64,000 nt of DNA from Virgibacillus sp. MSP4-1 (GTDB lineage: Bacteria > Bacillota > Bacilli > Bacillales > Alkalibacillaceae). Under the pieces are notes generated by a model. The model saw only the letters and a list, made by a program, of their open reading frames with translations, was not told where the DNA came from and searched no databases. Shown here piece after piece: positions 47,913 to 58,347 of the stretch (its first letter is position 1; every line of letters starts with the position of its first letter). The stretch spans positions 868,001-932,000 of the forward strand of contig NZ_CP048021.1 in the NCBI RefSeq assembly GCF_010092505.1. Direction: 5' to 3'. The position numbers and the translations under genes are program-made.

Positions 47913-50063
47913 ATGAGTAAATTGCGAATTTACGAATACGCAAAACAGAACCAATTAAAAAGTAAGGAAGTTATTGAAAAACTTAAAAGTTTAGATATAG
48001 AGGTATCCAATCACATGTCCACCATAACAGATGGAACTAAAGCTATTCTGGATAAGGAATTTGGATTTGGTGGAACGGTGAAGGATGACCAGTCGAAACA
48101 GAAGGATAATAAGCCGGAGCAAACTAAGCAAAACAACAGTAACTCTAAGAATAAGAAAAACAACCAAGCTCAAAATGCCGGTCAAAAGCAACAGGAAAAC
48201 AAAAAAAATGGTCATAAAAAAGGGAAACAAAAGAAAAATAAAAATACTATGAAACAACAAAATCAAAATCAGAATGAAAAACAACAATCAAATAAAAAAC
48301 CGGCAACACCTGGAAAAATAACTTTCTCCGGCTCTTTAACAGTAGGAGAACTTGCCGAGAAATTAAACAAAGAGCCTTCCGGGCTTATTAAAAAATTGAT
48401 GTTTCTTGGTGTGATGGCCACAATTAATCAGGATCTTGATAAGGATACCATCGAACTTCTTTGTGAGGAATATGGTGTAGAAGTTGAAGAAGAAGTGGTG
48501 GTTGATGAAACAGACATCGAAAATTATGACTTTGAAGATGCTGAAGAGGATTTAATTGAGCGTCCATCCGTAGTGACAATTATGGGTCACGTTGACCACG
48601 GAAAAACCACTTTGCTTGATTCCATTCGCCATACAAAGGTGACAGAGGGAGAAGCAGGCGGAATTACTCAACATATTGGTGCCTACCAGATTGAGCCGGA
48701 AAATGGTAAGAAAGTAACCTTCCTGGATACACCGGGTCACGCCGCCTTTACAAGTATGCGCTCAAGGGGTGCTCAGGTAACCGACATTGCCATCCTGGTG
48801 GTGGCTGCTGATGACGGCGTTATGCCACAGACTGTTGAAGCCATCAATCATGCGAAAGCAGCTGAAGTACCTATTATTATCGCTGTTAATAAGGTTGATA
48901 AAGAGGGGGCCAATCCTGACCGTGTTATGCAGGAATTGACGGAGTACGAGCTCGTTCCCGAAGACTGGGGCGGAGATACGATTTATGTTCCTGTGTCTGC
49001 ACTTAAAGGAGAAGGCATTGATGATTTACTTGAAATGATCACCCTGGTTGCTGAGGTTGAAGAACTGAAGGCTAATCCTGATCGCCTTGCTGTCGGTACA
49101 GTAATAGAAGCCGAATTAGACAAAGGCCGTGGTCCAGTTGCCACTTTACTAGTTCAAAATGGAACACTGAATGTCAGTGATTCGTTAGTTGTGGGTCATA
49201 CATTTGGACGTGTAAGAGCTATGGTCAATGATGAAGGACGTCGTATACAAGAAGCAGGACCATCTACTCCAGTTGAGATTACAGGCCTGAATGAAGTGCC
49301 TGAAGCGGGTGACCGATTTGTTGTCTTTGAGGACGAAAAGAAAGCCCGTCAAATTGGTGAAGCAAGACAACAGCAGCAAATTGAAGCACAGCGTAACGAT
49401 TCCGCGAAAGTAAATATTGATGATCTCTTTGAACAAATAAAACAGCAGGATATGAAAGAAATTAATATTATTGTAAAAGCAGATGTTCAGGGATCCGTTG
49501 AGGCTGTTGCTGCATCCTTGCGTAAAATTGAGGTTGAAGGTGTTAAAGTTAAAATCATTCATACGGGAGTAGGCGCCATTACAGAGTCAGATATTATCCT
49601 GGCCTCTGCATCTAACGCTATTGTGATTGGTTTTAACGTAAGACCAGATGCCAATGCGAAGAAAACAGCAGAAACAGAAAATGTGGATGTAAGGCTGCAT
49701 CGTGTTATTTATAAAGCCATTGAAGAGATTGAATCAGCAATGAAAGGTATGCTGGACCCTGAGTATCATGAGAAGATCACAGGTCAGGCAGAAGTCCGTG
49801 AGACCTTTAAAGTTTCTAAAGTTGGAACCATTGCGGGTTGCTATGTTACGGATGGTAAAATCACCCGAAATGCCGGTGTGCGTCTTATTAGAGACAGTAT
49901 TGTTCAATTTGAAGGTGAAATTGATTCATTAAAGCGTTATAAAGATGATGTAAAAGAAGTTGCTCAAGGGTATGAGTGCGGAATTACAATTAAAAACTAC
50001 AATGATATTAAAGAAGGAGATATTATTGAAGCCTTTGTTATGGAGGAAGTTAAACCTGTATGA
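47913..50063 (+). CDS. infB: Translation initiation factor IF-2
   Basis: GTPase that places fMet-tRNA on the 30S subunit. The true start is ATG 47913, 5 nt after GGGGGTG, giving 716 residues and the standard N-terminus [12 protein letters not shown]; the open frame further upstream overlaps ylxQ and is not translated. A Lys/Gln/Asn-rich linker (about 55-130) precedes the conserved IF2-N domain, then G1 GHVDHGKTT (225-233), [19 protein letters not shown], and domains II-IV. Its stop overlaps ylxP. Confidence 0.98.
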   Translation: MSKLRIYEYAKQNQLKSKEVIEKLKSLDIEVSNHMSTITDGTKAILDKEFGFGGTVKDDQSKQKDNKPEQTKQNNSNSKNKKNNQAQNAGQKQQENKKNGHKKGKQKKNKNTMKQQNQNQNEKQQSNKKPATPGKITFSGSLTVGELAEKLNKEPSGLIKKLMFLGVMATINQDLDKDTIELLCEEYGVEVEEEVVVDETDIENYDFEDAEEDLIERPSVVTIMGHVDHGKTTLLDSIRHTKVTEGEAGGITQHIGAYQIEPENGKKVTFLDTPGHAAFTSMRSRGAQVTDIAILVVAADDGVMPQTVEAINHAKAAEVPIIIAVNKVDKEGANPDRVMQELTEYELVPEDWGGDTIYVPVSALKGEGIDDLLEMITLVAEVEELKANPDRLAVGTVIEAELDKGRGPVATLLVQNGTLNVSDSLVVGHTFGRVRAMVNDEGRRIQEAGPSTPVEITGLNEVPEAGDRFVVFEDEKKARQIGEARQQQQIEAQRNDSAKVNIDDLFEQIKQQDMKEINIIVKADVQGSVEAVAASLRKIEVEGVKVKIIHTGVGAITESDIILASASNAIVIGFNVRPDANAKKTAETENVDVRLHRVIYKAIEEIESAMKGMLDPEYHEKITGQAEVRETFKVSKVGTIAGCYVTDGKITRNAGVRLIRDSIVQFEGEIDSLKRYKDDVKEVAQGYECGITIKNYNDIKEGDIIEAFVMEEVKPV

Positions 50064-50338
50064 TTGTCTATCTTGAAATCGAATGCTTCATTTATGACAC
50101 CCATTCACTAAAGCAGAAACGGTCTGTGCTTAAACGCTTTATGCACAGGATCAGGCAATCATTTAATGTGTCCATAAGTGAACTTGATTATCAGGATTTG
50201 TGGCAAAGAACATTACTAGGCATCGCACATGTCTCATCTGACAAAGTACATGCAGAAAAGGTTCTTCAGGAAATCGTAAAATTAACAGACTCCTTTTCTG
50301 AACTTGAAGTAACAAATAAACAAATTGAGTGGTTATAG
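50060..50338 (+). CDS. ylxP: YlxP, DUF503 family protein
   Basis: Small conserved protein of 92 residues, usually between infB and rbfA; the function is not established. The DUF503 pattern is clear: [35 protein letters not shown] in segments at about 17-51, and IGIAHVSSD-like [10 protein letters not shown]. It overlaps infB by 4 bp. Confidence 0.93.
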   Translation: MIVYLEIECFIYDTHSLKQKRSVLKRFMHRIRQSFNVSISELDYQDLWQRTLLGIAHVSSDKVHAEKVLQEIVKLTDSFSELEVTNKQIEWL

Positions 50339-50370
50339 ACTCATCCCTTGTCATAAAGAGGTGTTAGCAA

Positions 50371-50727
50371 ATGAGTGAACTTCGTGTCAATCGAATCGCA
50401 GAACAAATGAAAAAAGAACTTGGGGATATTATTGGCAAAAAAATGAAAGACCCCCGTATTGGATTTGTTACGGTCACAGACGTAAAAGTCACCGGTGATT
50501 TGCAACAGGCAAAAATTTTCATCTCTGTTTTAGGAGATGACGAGCAAAAGCATGAAACACTCGCAGGACTTGCAAAAGCAAAAGGGTTTATCCGCTCCGA
50601 AATAGGAAAGCGAATTCGCTTACGCAAAACTCCTGAGATAAGCTTTGAATTTGACGAGACGATTGAATACGGGAACCGAATTGAACGGCTAATAAGTGAA
50701 CTCAACGAAGACACGGATAAACAGTAG
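50371..50727 (+). CDS. rbfA: Ribosome-binding factor A
   Basis: 30S maturation factor with a type II KH fold. Length is 118 residues. [41 protein letters not shown] (split) and [22 protein letters not shown] are typical. ATG follows AAAGAGGTGTTAGCAA. A terminator-like stem follows before truB. Confidence 0.97.
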   Translation: MSELRVNRIAEQMKKELGDIIGKKMKDPRIGFVTVTDVKVTGDLQQAKIFISVLGDDEQKHETLAGLAKAKGFIRSEIGKRIRLRKTPEISFEFDETIEYGNRIERLISELNEDTDKQ

Positions 50728-50732
50728 GCATG

Positions 50733-50762
50733 AAAGGATAGGCATTTATGTCTATCCTTTTC
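50733..50762 (+). terminator. rbfA terminator
   Basis: AAAGGATAG (50733-50741) pairs perfectly with CTATCCTTT (50752-50760) with a 10-nt loop and a short T-run. It may only partly stop transcription into truB. Confidence 0.75.
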
Positions 50763-50796
50763 ACTTGTTTTAAAAAAGAAGATTGGAGGGTCAAAT

Positions 50797-51726
50797 ATGG
50801 AAGGAATCCTCCCTCTATGGAAAGAACCTGGTTTGACCTCACACGACTGTGTATTTAAGGTTCGGAAGCTTTTAAAAATAAAAAAAGTCGGTCATACAGG
50901 AACGCTCGACCCTCAGGTTGATGGAATTTTACCGATTTGTATTGGTCAAGCCACAAAAATATCTTCCATTATTATGGAATCTCCAAAAGTTTACGAAGCG
51001 GAAATAACGCTTGGAATTGCTACTGAAACAGAAGATCAGGAAGGTCAAGCCATCAAAAAGGAAAAGGTTTCAGAGACACTCACGATTGATGATATTGAAC
51101 GGGCACTATCAGACTTCGAAGGGGAAATCGAGCAGACTCCACCCATGTATTCTGCTGTAAAAGTAAAAGGGAAAAAGCTTTACGAGTATGCGAGAATGGG
51201 GATAGAAGTAGAGCGCCCTCAAAGAAGTGTAACCATTCATCATATGGAGCTTTTATCTGAAAGCATTGACTGGTCAGAGGATTATTCAACAGCTTCCTTT
51301 CGTATACGTGTAAAATGTTCAAAAGGTACGTATATTCGCACATTATGTGTAGATATAGGTTCCGCTTTAGGCTATCCTGCACATATGTCACAGCTGACTC
51401 GAACGGAATCGGGGACATTTTGTCAGACACAGTCAATTACGTTAGAGGATCTGAGAAAGGCTGTAGTTGATGATAAAATAGAAGAAAATCTGTACTCAAT
51501 CGACTTTGCTCTCCAAAAATTTGATACACTGTATATAAGCGAACAGGATGTCTCCCGCTATAAACATGGACAAGTGCTACCTTTACCTGGAAATATGCCG
51601 AGTACAGACCCTTTCCGAATTAAAGTTGAAACGACAAATGAATTAATCGCTCTCTATCAGATTCATCCCAGTAAGAAGGATTTTATGAAGCCCCATAAAA
51701 TGTTTCAGGTTCCTGCTCAAACGTAG
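50797..51726 (+). CDS. truB: tRNA pseudouridine(55) synthase TruB
   Basis: Makes pseudouridine 55 in the T-loop of tRNAs. Length is 309 residues. The catalytic D38 is in HTGTLDPQVDGILP, where Val replaces the more usual Ala but the Asp is intact. The tRNA-binding KVKGKKLYEYAR and RIRVKCSKGTYIRTLCVDIG (split) are conserved. ATG follows TTGGAGGGTCAAAT. Confidence 0.97.
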   Translation: MEGILPLWKEPGLTSHDCVFKVRKLLKIKKVGHTGTLDPQVDGILPICIGQATKISSIIMESPKVYEAEITLGIATETEDQEGQAIKKEKVSETLTIDDIERALSDFEGEIEQTPPMYSAVKVKGKKLYEYARMGIEVERPQRSVTIHHMELLSESIDWSEDYSTASFRIRVKCSKGTYIRTLCVDIGSALGYPAHMSQLTRTESGTFCQTQSITLEDLRKAVVDDKIEENLYSIDFALQKFDTLYISEQDVSRYKHGQVLPLPGNMPSTDPFRIKVETTNELIALYQIHPSKKDFMKPHKMFQVPAQT

Positions 51727-51766
51727 GTAAAACAAACATACTTGCTGCTGTAAAGAAGGTGAAATA

Positions 51767-52708
51767 ATGGAAGTATTTGAACTGGAATATCCAATTGATA
51801 AATCGCTGGATGTAAAGGATATGTCTCTTGCTATTGGTTATTTTGACGGAGTTCATCTTGGTCATCAGAAGGTCATTGGTGAGGCAAAAAAAGCGGCTGA
51901 AGAAAAAGATTTAAAAAGTGCTGTGATGACCTTTCATCCTCATCCTTCTGTTGTTTTAAATAAAGAAATTCAGGAGGTTCATTATCTTACTCCAAAAAGA
52001 GCTAAGCTGGAGCAATTTGAAAACCTGGGAATTGATTATGTCTTTATCGTAAAATTTAATGAATCTCTGGCGCAATTGGAACCCGATAATTTTGCAGAAG
52101 AGTTTTTAATTAAACTTGGTGTTAAGCACCTGGTTGCAGGCTTTGATTTTACATATGGTCATAAGGGTAAAGGAAATATGGACACCATGAAGGAACATTC
52201 CAAAGGTGAGTTTACCTTGTCGATGATAGAAAAAGTGAGTCATAATAATGAAAAGATTAGTTCTACAGCTATTCGTAACAAGATAGCTGAAGGCCGGATG
52301 GACGATGCCCACCACCTGTTAGGAAGACCCTATCGTTTAAAAGGAAGAGTTGAGAAGGGAAGTCAAAGGGGTCATACAATCGGATTTCCCACTGCAAATA
52401 TACAGCTTTCTGATAACTATTATTTACCTAGGGTCGGCGTATATGCAGTACAGTTTGCCTTAAATGGATCAACCTATTACGGAATGGCTAACCTTGGCTA
52501 CAAACCTACATTTCAGGAAGATGATGCAAAACCATCCCTGGAAGTGTATATTTTTGATTTTTCTGGCAATATTTATGGTAAAGAGGCAGAGGTGGACTTC
52601 TTTACGTATATACGGGAAGAACAAAAATTTTTCGGTATTGAGGAGTTAAAATCACAGCTCCGTCATGACGAGGAAATGATACGACAATTTTTTGCGATTT
52701 CTTCATAA
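51767..52708 (+). CDS. ribF: Bifunctional riboflavin kinase/FAD synthetase RibF (RibC)
   Basis: Converts riboflavin to FMN and FAD. Length is 313 residues. N-terminal nucleotidyltransferase domain with AIGYFDGVHLGHQKVI (about 22-37), VAGFDFTYGHKGKG and SSTAIRN. C-terminal flavokinase domain with GHTIGFPTANI, YGMANLGYKPTF and the acidic catalytic LEVYIFDF. ATG follows AAGAAGGTGAAATA. In B. subtilis this gene is called ribC. Confidence 0.97.
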   Translation: MEVFELEYPIDKSLDVKDMSLAIGYFDGVHLGHQKVIGEAKKAAEEKDLKSAVMTFHPHPSVVLNKEIQEVHYLTPKRAKLEQFENLGIDYVFIVKFNESLAQLEPDNFAEEFLIKLGVKHLVAGFDFTYGHKGKGNMDTMKEHSKGEFTLSMIEKVSHNNEKISSTAIRNKIAEGRMDDAHHLLGRPYRLKGRVEKGSQRGHTIGFPTANIQLSDNYYLPRVGVYAVQFALNGSTYYGMANLGYKPTFQEDDAKPSLEVYIFDFSGNIYGKEAEVDFFTYIREEQKFFGIEELKSQLRHDEEMIRQFFAISS

Positions 52709-52713
52709 ACCTC

Positions 52714-52742
52714 TTGCATTTTCAGTCAAAAAGTTGTATCGT
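52714..52742 (+). promoter_or_regulatory. Candidate promoter of rpsO
   Basis: TTGCAT (52714-52719), 17 bp, TATCGT (52737-52742), just after the ribF stop. The -10 is poor; a nearby TATTAT (52742-52747) is an alternative with a weak -35. Confidence 0.4.
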
Positions 52743-52770
52743 ATTATCCGTACGTTATTCAACCATCGCT

Positions 52771-52799
52771 TGGCTTAGCGCTTCACCAACGCTATGCTA
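52771..52799 (+). promoter_or_regulatory. rpsO leader hairpin
   Basis: TGGCTTAGCG (52771-52780) pairs with CGCTATGCTA (52790-52799), nine of ten positions including one G-U, with a 9-nt loop. It lies 37 nt before the S15 start and could be the translational autoregulatory site known for S15 leaders; that role is inference. Confidence 0.55.
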
Positions 52800-52836
52800 G
52801 GAGAATGGGGATTATATTAATAGGAGGTGAAACAGG

Positions 52837-53106
52837 ATGGCTTTAACACAAGAACGTAAGAATGAAATCATCAATGAGTTTAAGACACATGAAAACGATA
52901 CTGGATCTCCAGAGGTTCAAGTTGCTGTCCTAACTGAAGAGATTACCAAGCTTAACGAGCATTTACGTGATCATAAAAAGGATCACCATTCTCGTCGTGG
53001 TCTTTTGAAAATGGTAGGTAAACGCCGTAACTTGCTGAACTACTTACGTAAAAAAGATGTAACTCGCTACCGTGAGTTAATTAAAAAACTTGGTCTGCGT
53101 CGCTAA
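52837..53106 (+). CDS. rpsO: 30S ribosomal protein S15
   Basis: Binds 16S rRNA in the 30S platform. Length is 89 residues, standard. [28 protein letters not shown] is the expected opening (in two parts), followed by [22 protein letters not shown] and the basic C-terminus KKLGLRR. ATG follows AATAGGAGGTGAAACAGG. The order rpsO-pnp is conserved in bacteria; here a strong terminator separates them. Confidence 0.99.
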   Translation: MALTQERKNEIINEFKTHENDTGSPEVQVAVLTEEITKLNEHLRDHKKDHHSRRGLLKMVGKRRNLLNYLRKKDVTRYRELIKKLGLRR

Positions 53107-53140
53107 TTTTATTTTTATCCGCGGATCAGAAGAGAAAGAT

Positions 53141-53168
53141 AAAAAGCGGGATAGAATCCCGCTTTTTC
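53141..53168 (+). terminator. rpsO terminator
   Basis: AAAAAGCGGGAT (53141-53152) pairs perfectly with ATCCCGCTTTTT (53156-53167) with a 3-nt loop and a terminal T-run. Confidence 0.92.
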
Positions 53169-53283
53169 TATAGGAAGAATTTTTGTTATATTTTGGATAG
53201 GAGTATTTTTTACATAAATTTATACGCAGTAGTTACAATCTAACTATAAACGTAATTTTTTTGTTTGAGAGGAGTCGTACAAA

Positions 53284-55401
53284 ATGGCAGAAGATAAGAA
53301 GGAGTACTCCATTGACATAGCTGGCCGTACGCTTAAAGTTGAAATTGGCGAACTTGCTAAACAGGCAAATGGCGCATGCATGATACGATATGGAGAAACA
53401 GCTGTATTATGTACAGCTACTGCATCAAATGAACCGAAGAATCTTAACTTTTTCCCGCTTACAGTGAACTATGAAGAAAGATTATATGCTGTAGGGAAAA
53501 TTCCGGGTGGATTTATTAAGCGTGAAGGCAGACCAAGTGAAAAAGCAATACTAACCTCCCGACTCATTGACCGGCCAATCAGACCACTATTTCCTGATGG
53601 ATTCCGTAACGAGGTACAGGTAATAAGTACCGTTATGAGTGTTGATCAGGACTGCTCTTCAGAAGTAGTCGCAATGCTCGGGTCCTCCATTGCGTTAGGA
53701 GTTTCTGATATTCCGTTTAACGGACCGATTGCAGGCGTTATTGTTGGACGAATTGATGGCGAGTTTATTATTAATCCTACTGTAGAGCAATTGGAGAAAA
53801 GTGATATCAATCTGTCTGTTGCAGGTACGAAGGATGCTGTTAACATGGTAGAAGCTGGAGCTAATGAAGTTCCGGAAGAAGTCATGCTGGAAGCCATCAT
53901 GTTTGGTCATAAAGAAATACAGAGACTGGTTGAATTTCAGGAAAAAATTATTGAAGAAGCCGGAAAAGAAAAAATGGAAGTTGAACTATTCCAACCAGAA
54001 GCATCCATCAGGGAACAGGTTGAAAAAGATGCTAAGGAAGAATTAATCCAGGCTATTCAGGTAGAGGAAAAACATGCAAGAGATGAAGCGATTGAAAAAG
54101 TAAAAAATGAAGTGCTGGAGAAATATACAGAAGAAGAACAGGATGAAGATGTCCTTGGACAAGTTCGGGATGTACTTGATGCATTGGTTAAGGATGAAGT
54201 ACGCCGTTTAATCACAAAAGAAAATGTGCGTCCGGATGGTCGTGCTCCGGATGAAATCAGACCATTATCTTCCCGTGTGGGTGTGTTGCCAAGAGCACAT
54301 GGATCGGGTCTGTTTACAAGAGGTCAAACCCAGGCCTTAAGTGTATGTACATTAGGTGCATTGGGTGATGTCCAGATTTTAGATGGACTTGACCTGGAAG
54401 AATCCAAGCGCTTTATGCATCATTATAATTTCCCTTCCTTTAGTGTAGGAGAGACCGGCCCAATTAGAGGACCAGGACGCCGTGAAATTGGACATGGTGC
54501 ACTTGGTGAACGTGCTTTAGAGCCTATTGTTCCTTCTGAAAAAGAATTCCCATACACAATCAGGGTTGTTTCTGAAGTGTTGGAGTCAAACGGCTCAACA
54601 TCCCAGGCAAGTATTTGTGGAAGCACGATGGCCATGATGGATGCGGGTGTACCTATAAAAGCTCCAGTAGCCGGTATTGCAATGGGACTTGTGAAACAGG
54701 ACGAAGATTATACGATTTTAACAGATATTCAGGGGATGGAAGACCATCTTGGTGACATGGACTTTAAAGTTGCCGGAACAAAAGATGGTGTTACTGCTCT
54801 TCAAATGGATATTAAAATAGAAGGTCTGTCACGTGAGATTTTGAAAGAGGCTCTGACACAAGCGAAAAAAGGGCGTATGCATATTCTCGGTCATATGCTT
54901 GAAACCATACAGCAGCCTCGTCATGAGCTTTCTGCACATGCACCAAAAATCTTAACGATGAGCATTAATCCGGACAAAATCAGAGATGTTATCGGACCAA
55001 GCGGTAAACAAATTAACCAGATCATCGAAGAAACAGGCGTAAAAATTGATATTGAACAGGATGGAAACATCTTTATTTCCTCGGCCGATATGGATATGAA
55101 CAAACACGCGAAGCAAATTATTGAAGACCTGGTTCGTGAGGTTGAAGTAGGAAAGACTTATCTCGGCAAAGTTAAGCGTATTGAAAAGTTTGGAGCCTTT
55201 GTAGAGCTTTTCAAAGGTAAAGAAGGTCTTGTTCATATTTCACAGCTTGATGAACGTCATATTAAGAATGTTTCAGACGTTGTTTCTATTGGAGATGACA
55301 TTCTGGTTAAAGTAAAAGAAATCGACAACCAGGGAAGAGTTAATCTTTCACGAAAAGATGCCATGAAGGAACAAGGAGCTGCAAATAAGGAAACTGAATA
55401 G
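53284..55401 (+). CDS. pnp: Polynucleotide phosphorylase PnpA
   Basis: 3'-5' phosphorolytic exoribonuclease of the RNA degradosome. Length is 705 residues. Two RNase PH domains (about 10-215 and 300-545; [20 protein letters not shown] is in the catalytic second one), a KH domain ([22 protein letters not shown], about 555-615) and an S1 domain ([20 protein letters not shown], about 620-690). ATG follows GAGAGGAGTCGTACAAA. Followed by a terminator and a repeat element rather than directly by ylxY. Confidence 0.99.
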   Translation: MAEDKKEYSIDIAGRTLKVEIGELAKQANGACMIRYGETAVLCTATASNEPKNLNFFPLTVNYEERLYAVGKIPGGFIKREGRPSEKAILTSRLIDRPIRPLFPDGFRNEVQVISTVMSVDQDCSSEVVAMLGSSIALGVSDIPFNGPIAGVIVGRIDGEFIINPTVEQLEKSDINLSVAGTKDAVNMVEAGANEVPEEVMLEAIMFGHKEIQRLVEFQEKIIEEAGKEKMEVELFQPEASIREQVEKDAKEELIQAIQVEEKHARDEAIEKVKNEVLEKYTEEEQDEDVLGQVRDVLDALVKDEVRRLITKENVRPDGRAPDEIRPLSSRVGVLPRAHGSGLFTRGQTQALSVCTLGALGDVQILDGLDLEESKRFMHHYNFPSFSVGETGPIRGPGRREIGHGALGERALEPIVPSEKEFPYTIRVVSEVLESNGSTSQASICGSTMAMMDAGVPIKAPVAGIAMGLVKQDEDYTILTDIQGMEDHLGDMDFKVAGTKDGVTALQMDIKIEGLSREILKEALTQAKKGRMHILGHMLETIQQPRHELSAHAPKILTMSINPDKIRDVIGPSGKQINQIIEETGVKIDIEQDGNIFISSADMDMNKHAKQIIEDLVREVEVGKTYLGKVKRIEKFGAFVELFKGKEGLVHISQLDERHIKNVSDVVSIGDDILVKVKEIDNQGRVNLSRKDAMKEQGAANKETE

Positions 55402-55413
55402 ACGATAAAGTAA

Positions 55414-55440
55414 GAAGCTGGCCTGCCAGTTTCTTTTTTA
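55414..55440 (+). terminator. pnp terminator
   Basis: GAAGCTGG (55414-55421) pairs with CCAGTTTC (55426-55433) with one G-T wobble and a 4-nt loop, followed by a T-run. Confidence 0.8.
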
Positions 55441-55441
55441 T

Positions 55442-55640
55442 TGGACTTTTTTGGCGTTCTGCTTATGCCGTCGGACCTAACCGCTCGCCTTCGCTTTTCT
55501 ATGTCCAGCTGCGGCTCGCAGGTCAAGGCGGATATAAGCCAAAGCCCTTCCGTGGCGAAAACCATGCCACTCCATGTCTTCGTCTTATCCCGCATGACCT
55601 AACCGCTCGCCTTCGCTTTTCTATGTTCTACACGAGGCTT
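55442..55640. repeat. Non-coding repeat element with 31-bp direct repeats
   Basis: Two identical 31-bp copies (55474-55504 and 55596-55626) start GACCTAACCGCTCGCC and lie 122 bp apart. Between them is a GC-richer stretch containing GTCCAGCTGCGGCTC, which resembles, from memory, a dispersed intergenic element common in Bacillaceae. Base composition differs from the neighbours. A 112-codon frame on the - strand crosses it and part of pnp and is not a real gene. Confidence 0.7.
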
Positions 55641-55673
55641 GTTTTTCATAGGGTTTAGGGAGAGGGGGATTTT

Positions 55674-56629
55674 ATGAGGCGGCGTTATTGGATTCAGGGT
55701 ATATTATTTGTCGTTCTTGTTATGCTATCATACGGTTTATTTGAGAATACTTATACTAAAGACTATGTTTCCGTTATGGAAAATATCTCAGTATCCTCTG
55801 TTGATAAAAGTGATCCACTTTATAAGGAAATTGAACAAAAGGCTTCACGTTTGAGGTAGAGCCTCAAAATGCTAAAATACATAAAGTATGGAAAAAAATG
55901 CCTGGCCTGAATGGGTTAAAGGTAAATGTGGATAAATCCTATTTAAAAATGGAGGATACAGGGGAATTTAATAAGGAGAAGCTTGTGTTTAATGAAACAG
56001 AGCCTGAGGTTACGTTTGATGACCTTCCTGCCGCTCCTGTCTACCGCGGACATCCTGATAAAAAGATGGTTTCCTTTCTCATCAATGTTTCATGGGGAGA
56101 AGAATATATACCAGATATGATTAAAACATTAAAAAAACATAATCTGAAAGCAACATTTTTTATAGACGGAAAATGGGCACAGGATCATGTTGAGCTATTA
56201 AAAATGATCAATGAGGAAGGTCATGAAATCGGCAGTCACGGCTATAATCATCCTGATATGAGTCAAATGAGCAAAGCACAAATGACCGATCAGATTACAA
56301 AAACCAACGGCATTATTAAATCCATTATTAAAAAGAAGCCTGAATTTCTAGCTCCACCTGCGGGGAATTTTAATAATCATGTTGTCAACGTCGCTTCTGA
56401 ACATAACATGGAGACAATAATGTGGACGATTGACACCATTGACTGGGATAATCCTTCTAAGAATCAAGTGATGAATCGTGTTCTGCCAAAATTGGAAGGG
56501 GGATCCATGATTTTAATGCACCCGACAAAAGTAATGGAGGATACACTTGAGGATTTAATTTTGAAAATCAAGGAAAAAAACTATAAAATTGGTACCGTTG
56601 GAAATTTATTATCAGAAAACAGATCATGA
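55674..56629 (+). pseudogene. ylxY: ylxY, polysaccharide deacetylase-like protein, frameshifted
   Basis: Matches YlxY, a sporulation-associated NodB-family protein found after pnp. The frame is broken near 55850: the first part (61 codons, with an N-terminal TM segment, ending IEQKASRLR) stops at 55857-55859, while the continuation in another frame reads FEVEPQNAKIHKVWKKMPG. Restoring one T in the short T-run at 55850-55852 gives an unbroken 318-residue protein of the right family length. The NodB domain keeps HEIGSHGYNHPDM, but the usual TFDDG metal-binding block is replaced by NVSWG, as I recall for YlxY of B. subtilis, so it is probably not an active deacetylase even when intact. The ATG at 55898 could give a soluble 243-residue remnant. 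Confidence 0.85.
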
Positions 56630-56658
56630 AATGAATATGCTTTTTAGGAGGATGAATT

Positions 56659-57876
56659 TTGGTTAAAAAATATACATGTGATAATGGACTCCGTATCGTA
56701 TTAGAAGAAATCCCGACTGTCAGATCTGTATCGATTGGAGTATGGGTTTTAGCAGGCTCCCGGAATGAAGGAAATCTGAATAACGGGATCTCTCATTTTA
56801 TTGAACATATGATGTTTAAAGGGACTGAAAATCGGAATGCCCGTGAAATTGCAGAAAGCTTTGATTCTATTGGGGGACAAGTGAATGCCTTTACCTCCAA
56901 GGAGTATACCTGTTACTTTGCAAAGGTTATGGATACCCATGCAAACTATGCGCTGGATATTCTGGCTGATATGTTTTTCCATTCCACCTTTGATCAGGAA
57001 GAAATGGAACGGGAAAAAAAGGTTGTTAATGAGGAAATTAAGATGTATGAAGATACCCCGGATGACATTGTTCATGACTTGCTGTCGGAAGCAAGTTACG
57101 GGAAGCATCCATTGGGCTATCCTATCTTAGGTACAGAAGAAACCCTGGCATCCTTTAAACCTGAGGATTTGAGAGCCTATATGGAGGAGAATTACAGCCC
57201 GGAAAATGTTGTTGTTTCTGTGGCGGGAAATGTGGATGAAGGATTTTTTAAAGAAGTTGAAAAGCTGTTCGGCACCTTTGAACGCAAGGGTGGGAAAAAT
57301 CAATTTGATAAACCCGACTTTCAGCATCAGCACTTTAAACGAAAGAAGGATACCGAGCAGGCTCATCTTTGCCTGGGGTACCAGGGTTTACCTGTAGGTC
57401 ATGATGATATTTACAGTCTTGTTGTTGTAAATAATGTACTAGGGGGAAGTATGAGTTCGCGGTTATTTCAGGAGGTAAGGGAAACAAAAGGTCTGGCCTA
57501 TTCAGTGTTTTCCTATCACAGTTCCTTCCTTGATGATGGTCTGTTAACCATTTATGGAGGAACAGGTAATGACCAATTAGAGGTATTGGAAGAAACGATT
57601 CACGACACGGTACAACAATTCATTTCTGGTGGTCTGACAGATAAAGAGTTAAAGAACAGTAAGGAACAGCTTAAAGGGAATTTAATGCTGGGATTGGAAA
57701 GCACAAACAGCAGGATGAGTCGCAATGGGAAAAACGAGCTGCTGCTTAAGCGCCATCGCTCTCTTGATGATATTATTCAGCTTATTGATCGGGTAGACCA
57801 TCATACCGTCAATAACAGTATTCAGCAAATATTTAATCAGCCTTATTCAAGTGCACTAATCTCAGCAAAAGATTAA
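56659..57876 (+). CDS. mlpA: M16 family zinc peptidase MlpA (YmxG)
   Basis: Processing-peptidase-like zinc protease; in B. subtilis MlpA affects exoprotease production. Length is 405 residues. The inverted zinc motif HFIEH (46-50) and the distal Glu in NEEIKMYEDTPDD (about residue 123) are present, as is the C-terminal GLAYSVFSYHSSFLDDG block. Start is TTG after TTTTAGGAGGATGAAT. Confidence 0.96.
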   Translation: MVKKYTCDNGLRIVLEEIPTVRSVSIGVWVLAGSRNEGNLNNGISHFIEHMMFKGTENRNAREIAESFDSIGGQVNAFTSKEYTCYFAKVMDTHANYALDILADMFFHSTFDQEEMEREKKVVNEEIKMYEDTPDDIVHDLLSEASYGKHPLGYPILGTEETLASFKPEDLRAYMEENYSPENVVVSVAGNVDEGFFKEVEKLFGTFERKGGKNQFDKPDFQHQHFKRKKDTEQAHLCLGYQGLPVGHDDIYSLVVVNNVLGGSMSSRLFQEVRETKGLAYSVFSYHSSFLDDGLLTIYGGTGNDQLEVLEETIHDTVQQFISGGLTDKELKNSKEQLKGNLMLGLESTNSRMSRNGKNELLLKRHRSLDDIIQLIDRVDHHTVNNSIQQIFNQPYSSALISAKD

Positions 57877-57924
57877 AAATAACTTTCATTCCCTGCGCAT
57901 AAAGTAGAAGGGGGAGGGACCAGA

Positions 57925-58173
57925 ATGAGATTTAAAGACTTGAGCGGGAAAGAATTGATTGATGTGTCCAAAGGGGCCCGCCTGGGGATTTTAGGTCAGA
58001 CAGATTTAGATATTGATATTAAAACAGGGAAGATTGAATCTATATTAATACCCGATTATAAATGGTTCGGGGTTAAAAAGGGTGAAATGCAGGATAAGAT
58101 TCATTGGAGTGAAATTGAAACCATCGGAGACGATATTGTCGTTGTAAAGCCCTATCAGGATCCCTATCAGTAG
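57925..58173 (+). CDS. ymxH: YlmC/YmxH family sporulation protein
   Basis: PRC-barrel-like small protein of 82 residues, produced during sporulation in Bacillus; its role is unknown. The family pattern is MRFKDLSGKELIDVSKGARLG with IPDYKWFGVKKG and the IHWSEIETIGDDIVVV end. ATG follows GGGGGAGGGACCAGA. It is the last gene before a strong terminator and the dipicolinate genes. Confidence 0.94.
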   Translation: MRFKDLSGKELIDVSKGARLGILGQTDLDIDIKTGKIESILIPDYKWFGVKKGEMQDKIHWSEIETIGDDIVVVKPYQDPYQ

Positions 58174-58174
58174 T

Positions 58175-58221
58175 AAAAAACCTTTGTTTTCGCGTTAATA
58201 GCGGAAACAAAGGTTTTTTTA
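58175..58221 (+). terminator. ymxH terminator
   Basis: AAAAAACCTTTGTTTTCGC (58175-58193) pairs with GCGGAAACAAAGGTTTTTT (58201-58219), nearly perfect (one G-T), with a 7-nt loop and a T-run. Confidence 0.93.
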
Positions 58222-58256
58222 TTTCACTTTTCCAGAATTCAAGAGCAGAAAACATT

Positions 58257-58284
58257 CACGTTATTGGCTTATGGTCATAAGATA
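58257..58284 (+). promoter_or_regulatory. Candidate SigK promoter of dpaAB
   Basis: CATAAGATA (58276-58284) fits the SigK -10 consensus CATAnnnTA exactly, and CACG (58257-58260) fits the -35 mACm, with 16 nt between AC (58258-58259) and CATA. It is followed by a 63-nt leader to the dpaA ATG. SigK control of spoVFAB is known in B. subtilis. Confidence 0.65.
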
Positions 58285-58347
58285 ACATCGTAAATGAATT
58301 TGGGCTTATTCATTAAAAATTACGGTTCTCTATAGTGAGGTGCTGAC

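Noticed and set aside
55257-55595. 112-codon frame on the - strand across the end of pnp and the repeat
   Set aside because: Antisense to pnp and continues into repeat sequence; such frames arise from the repeat itself.
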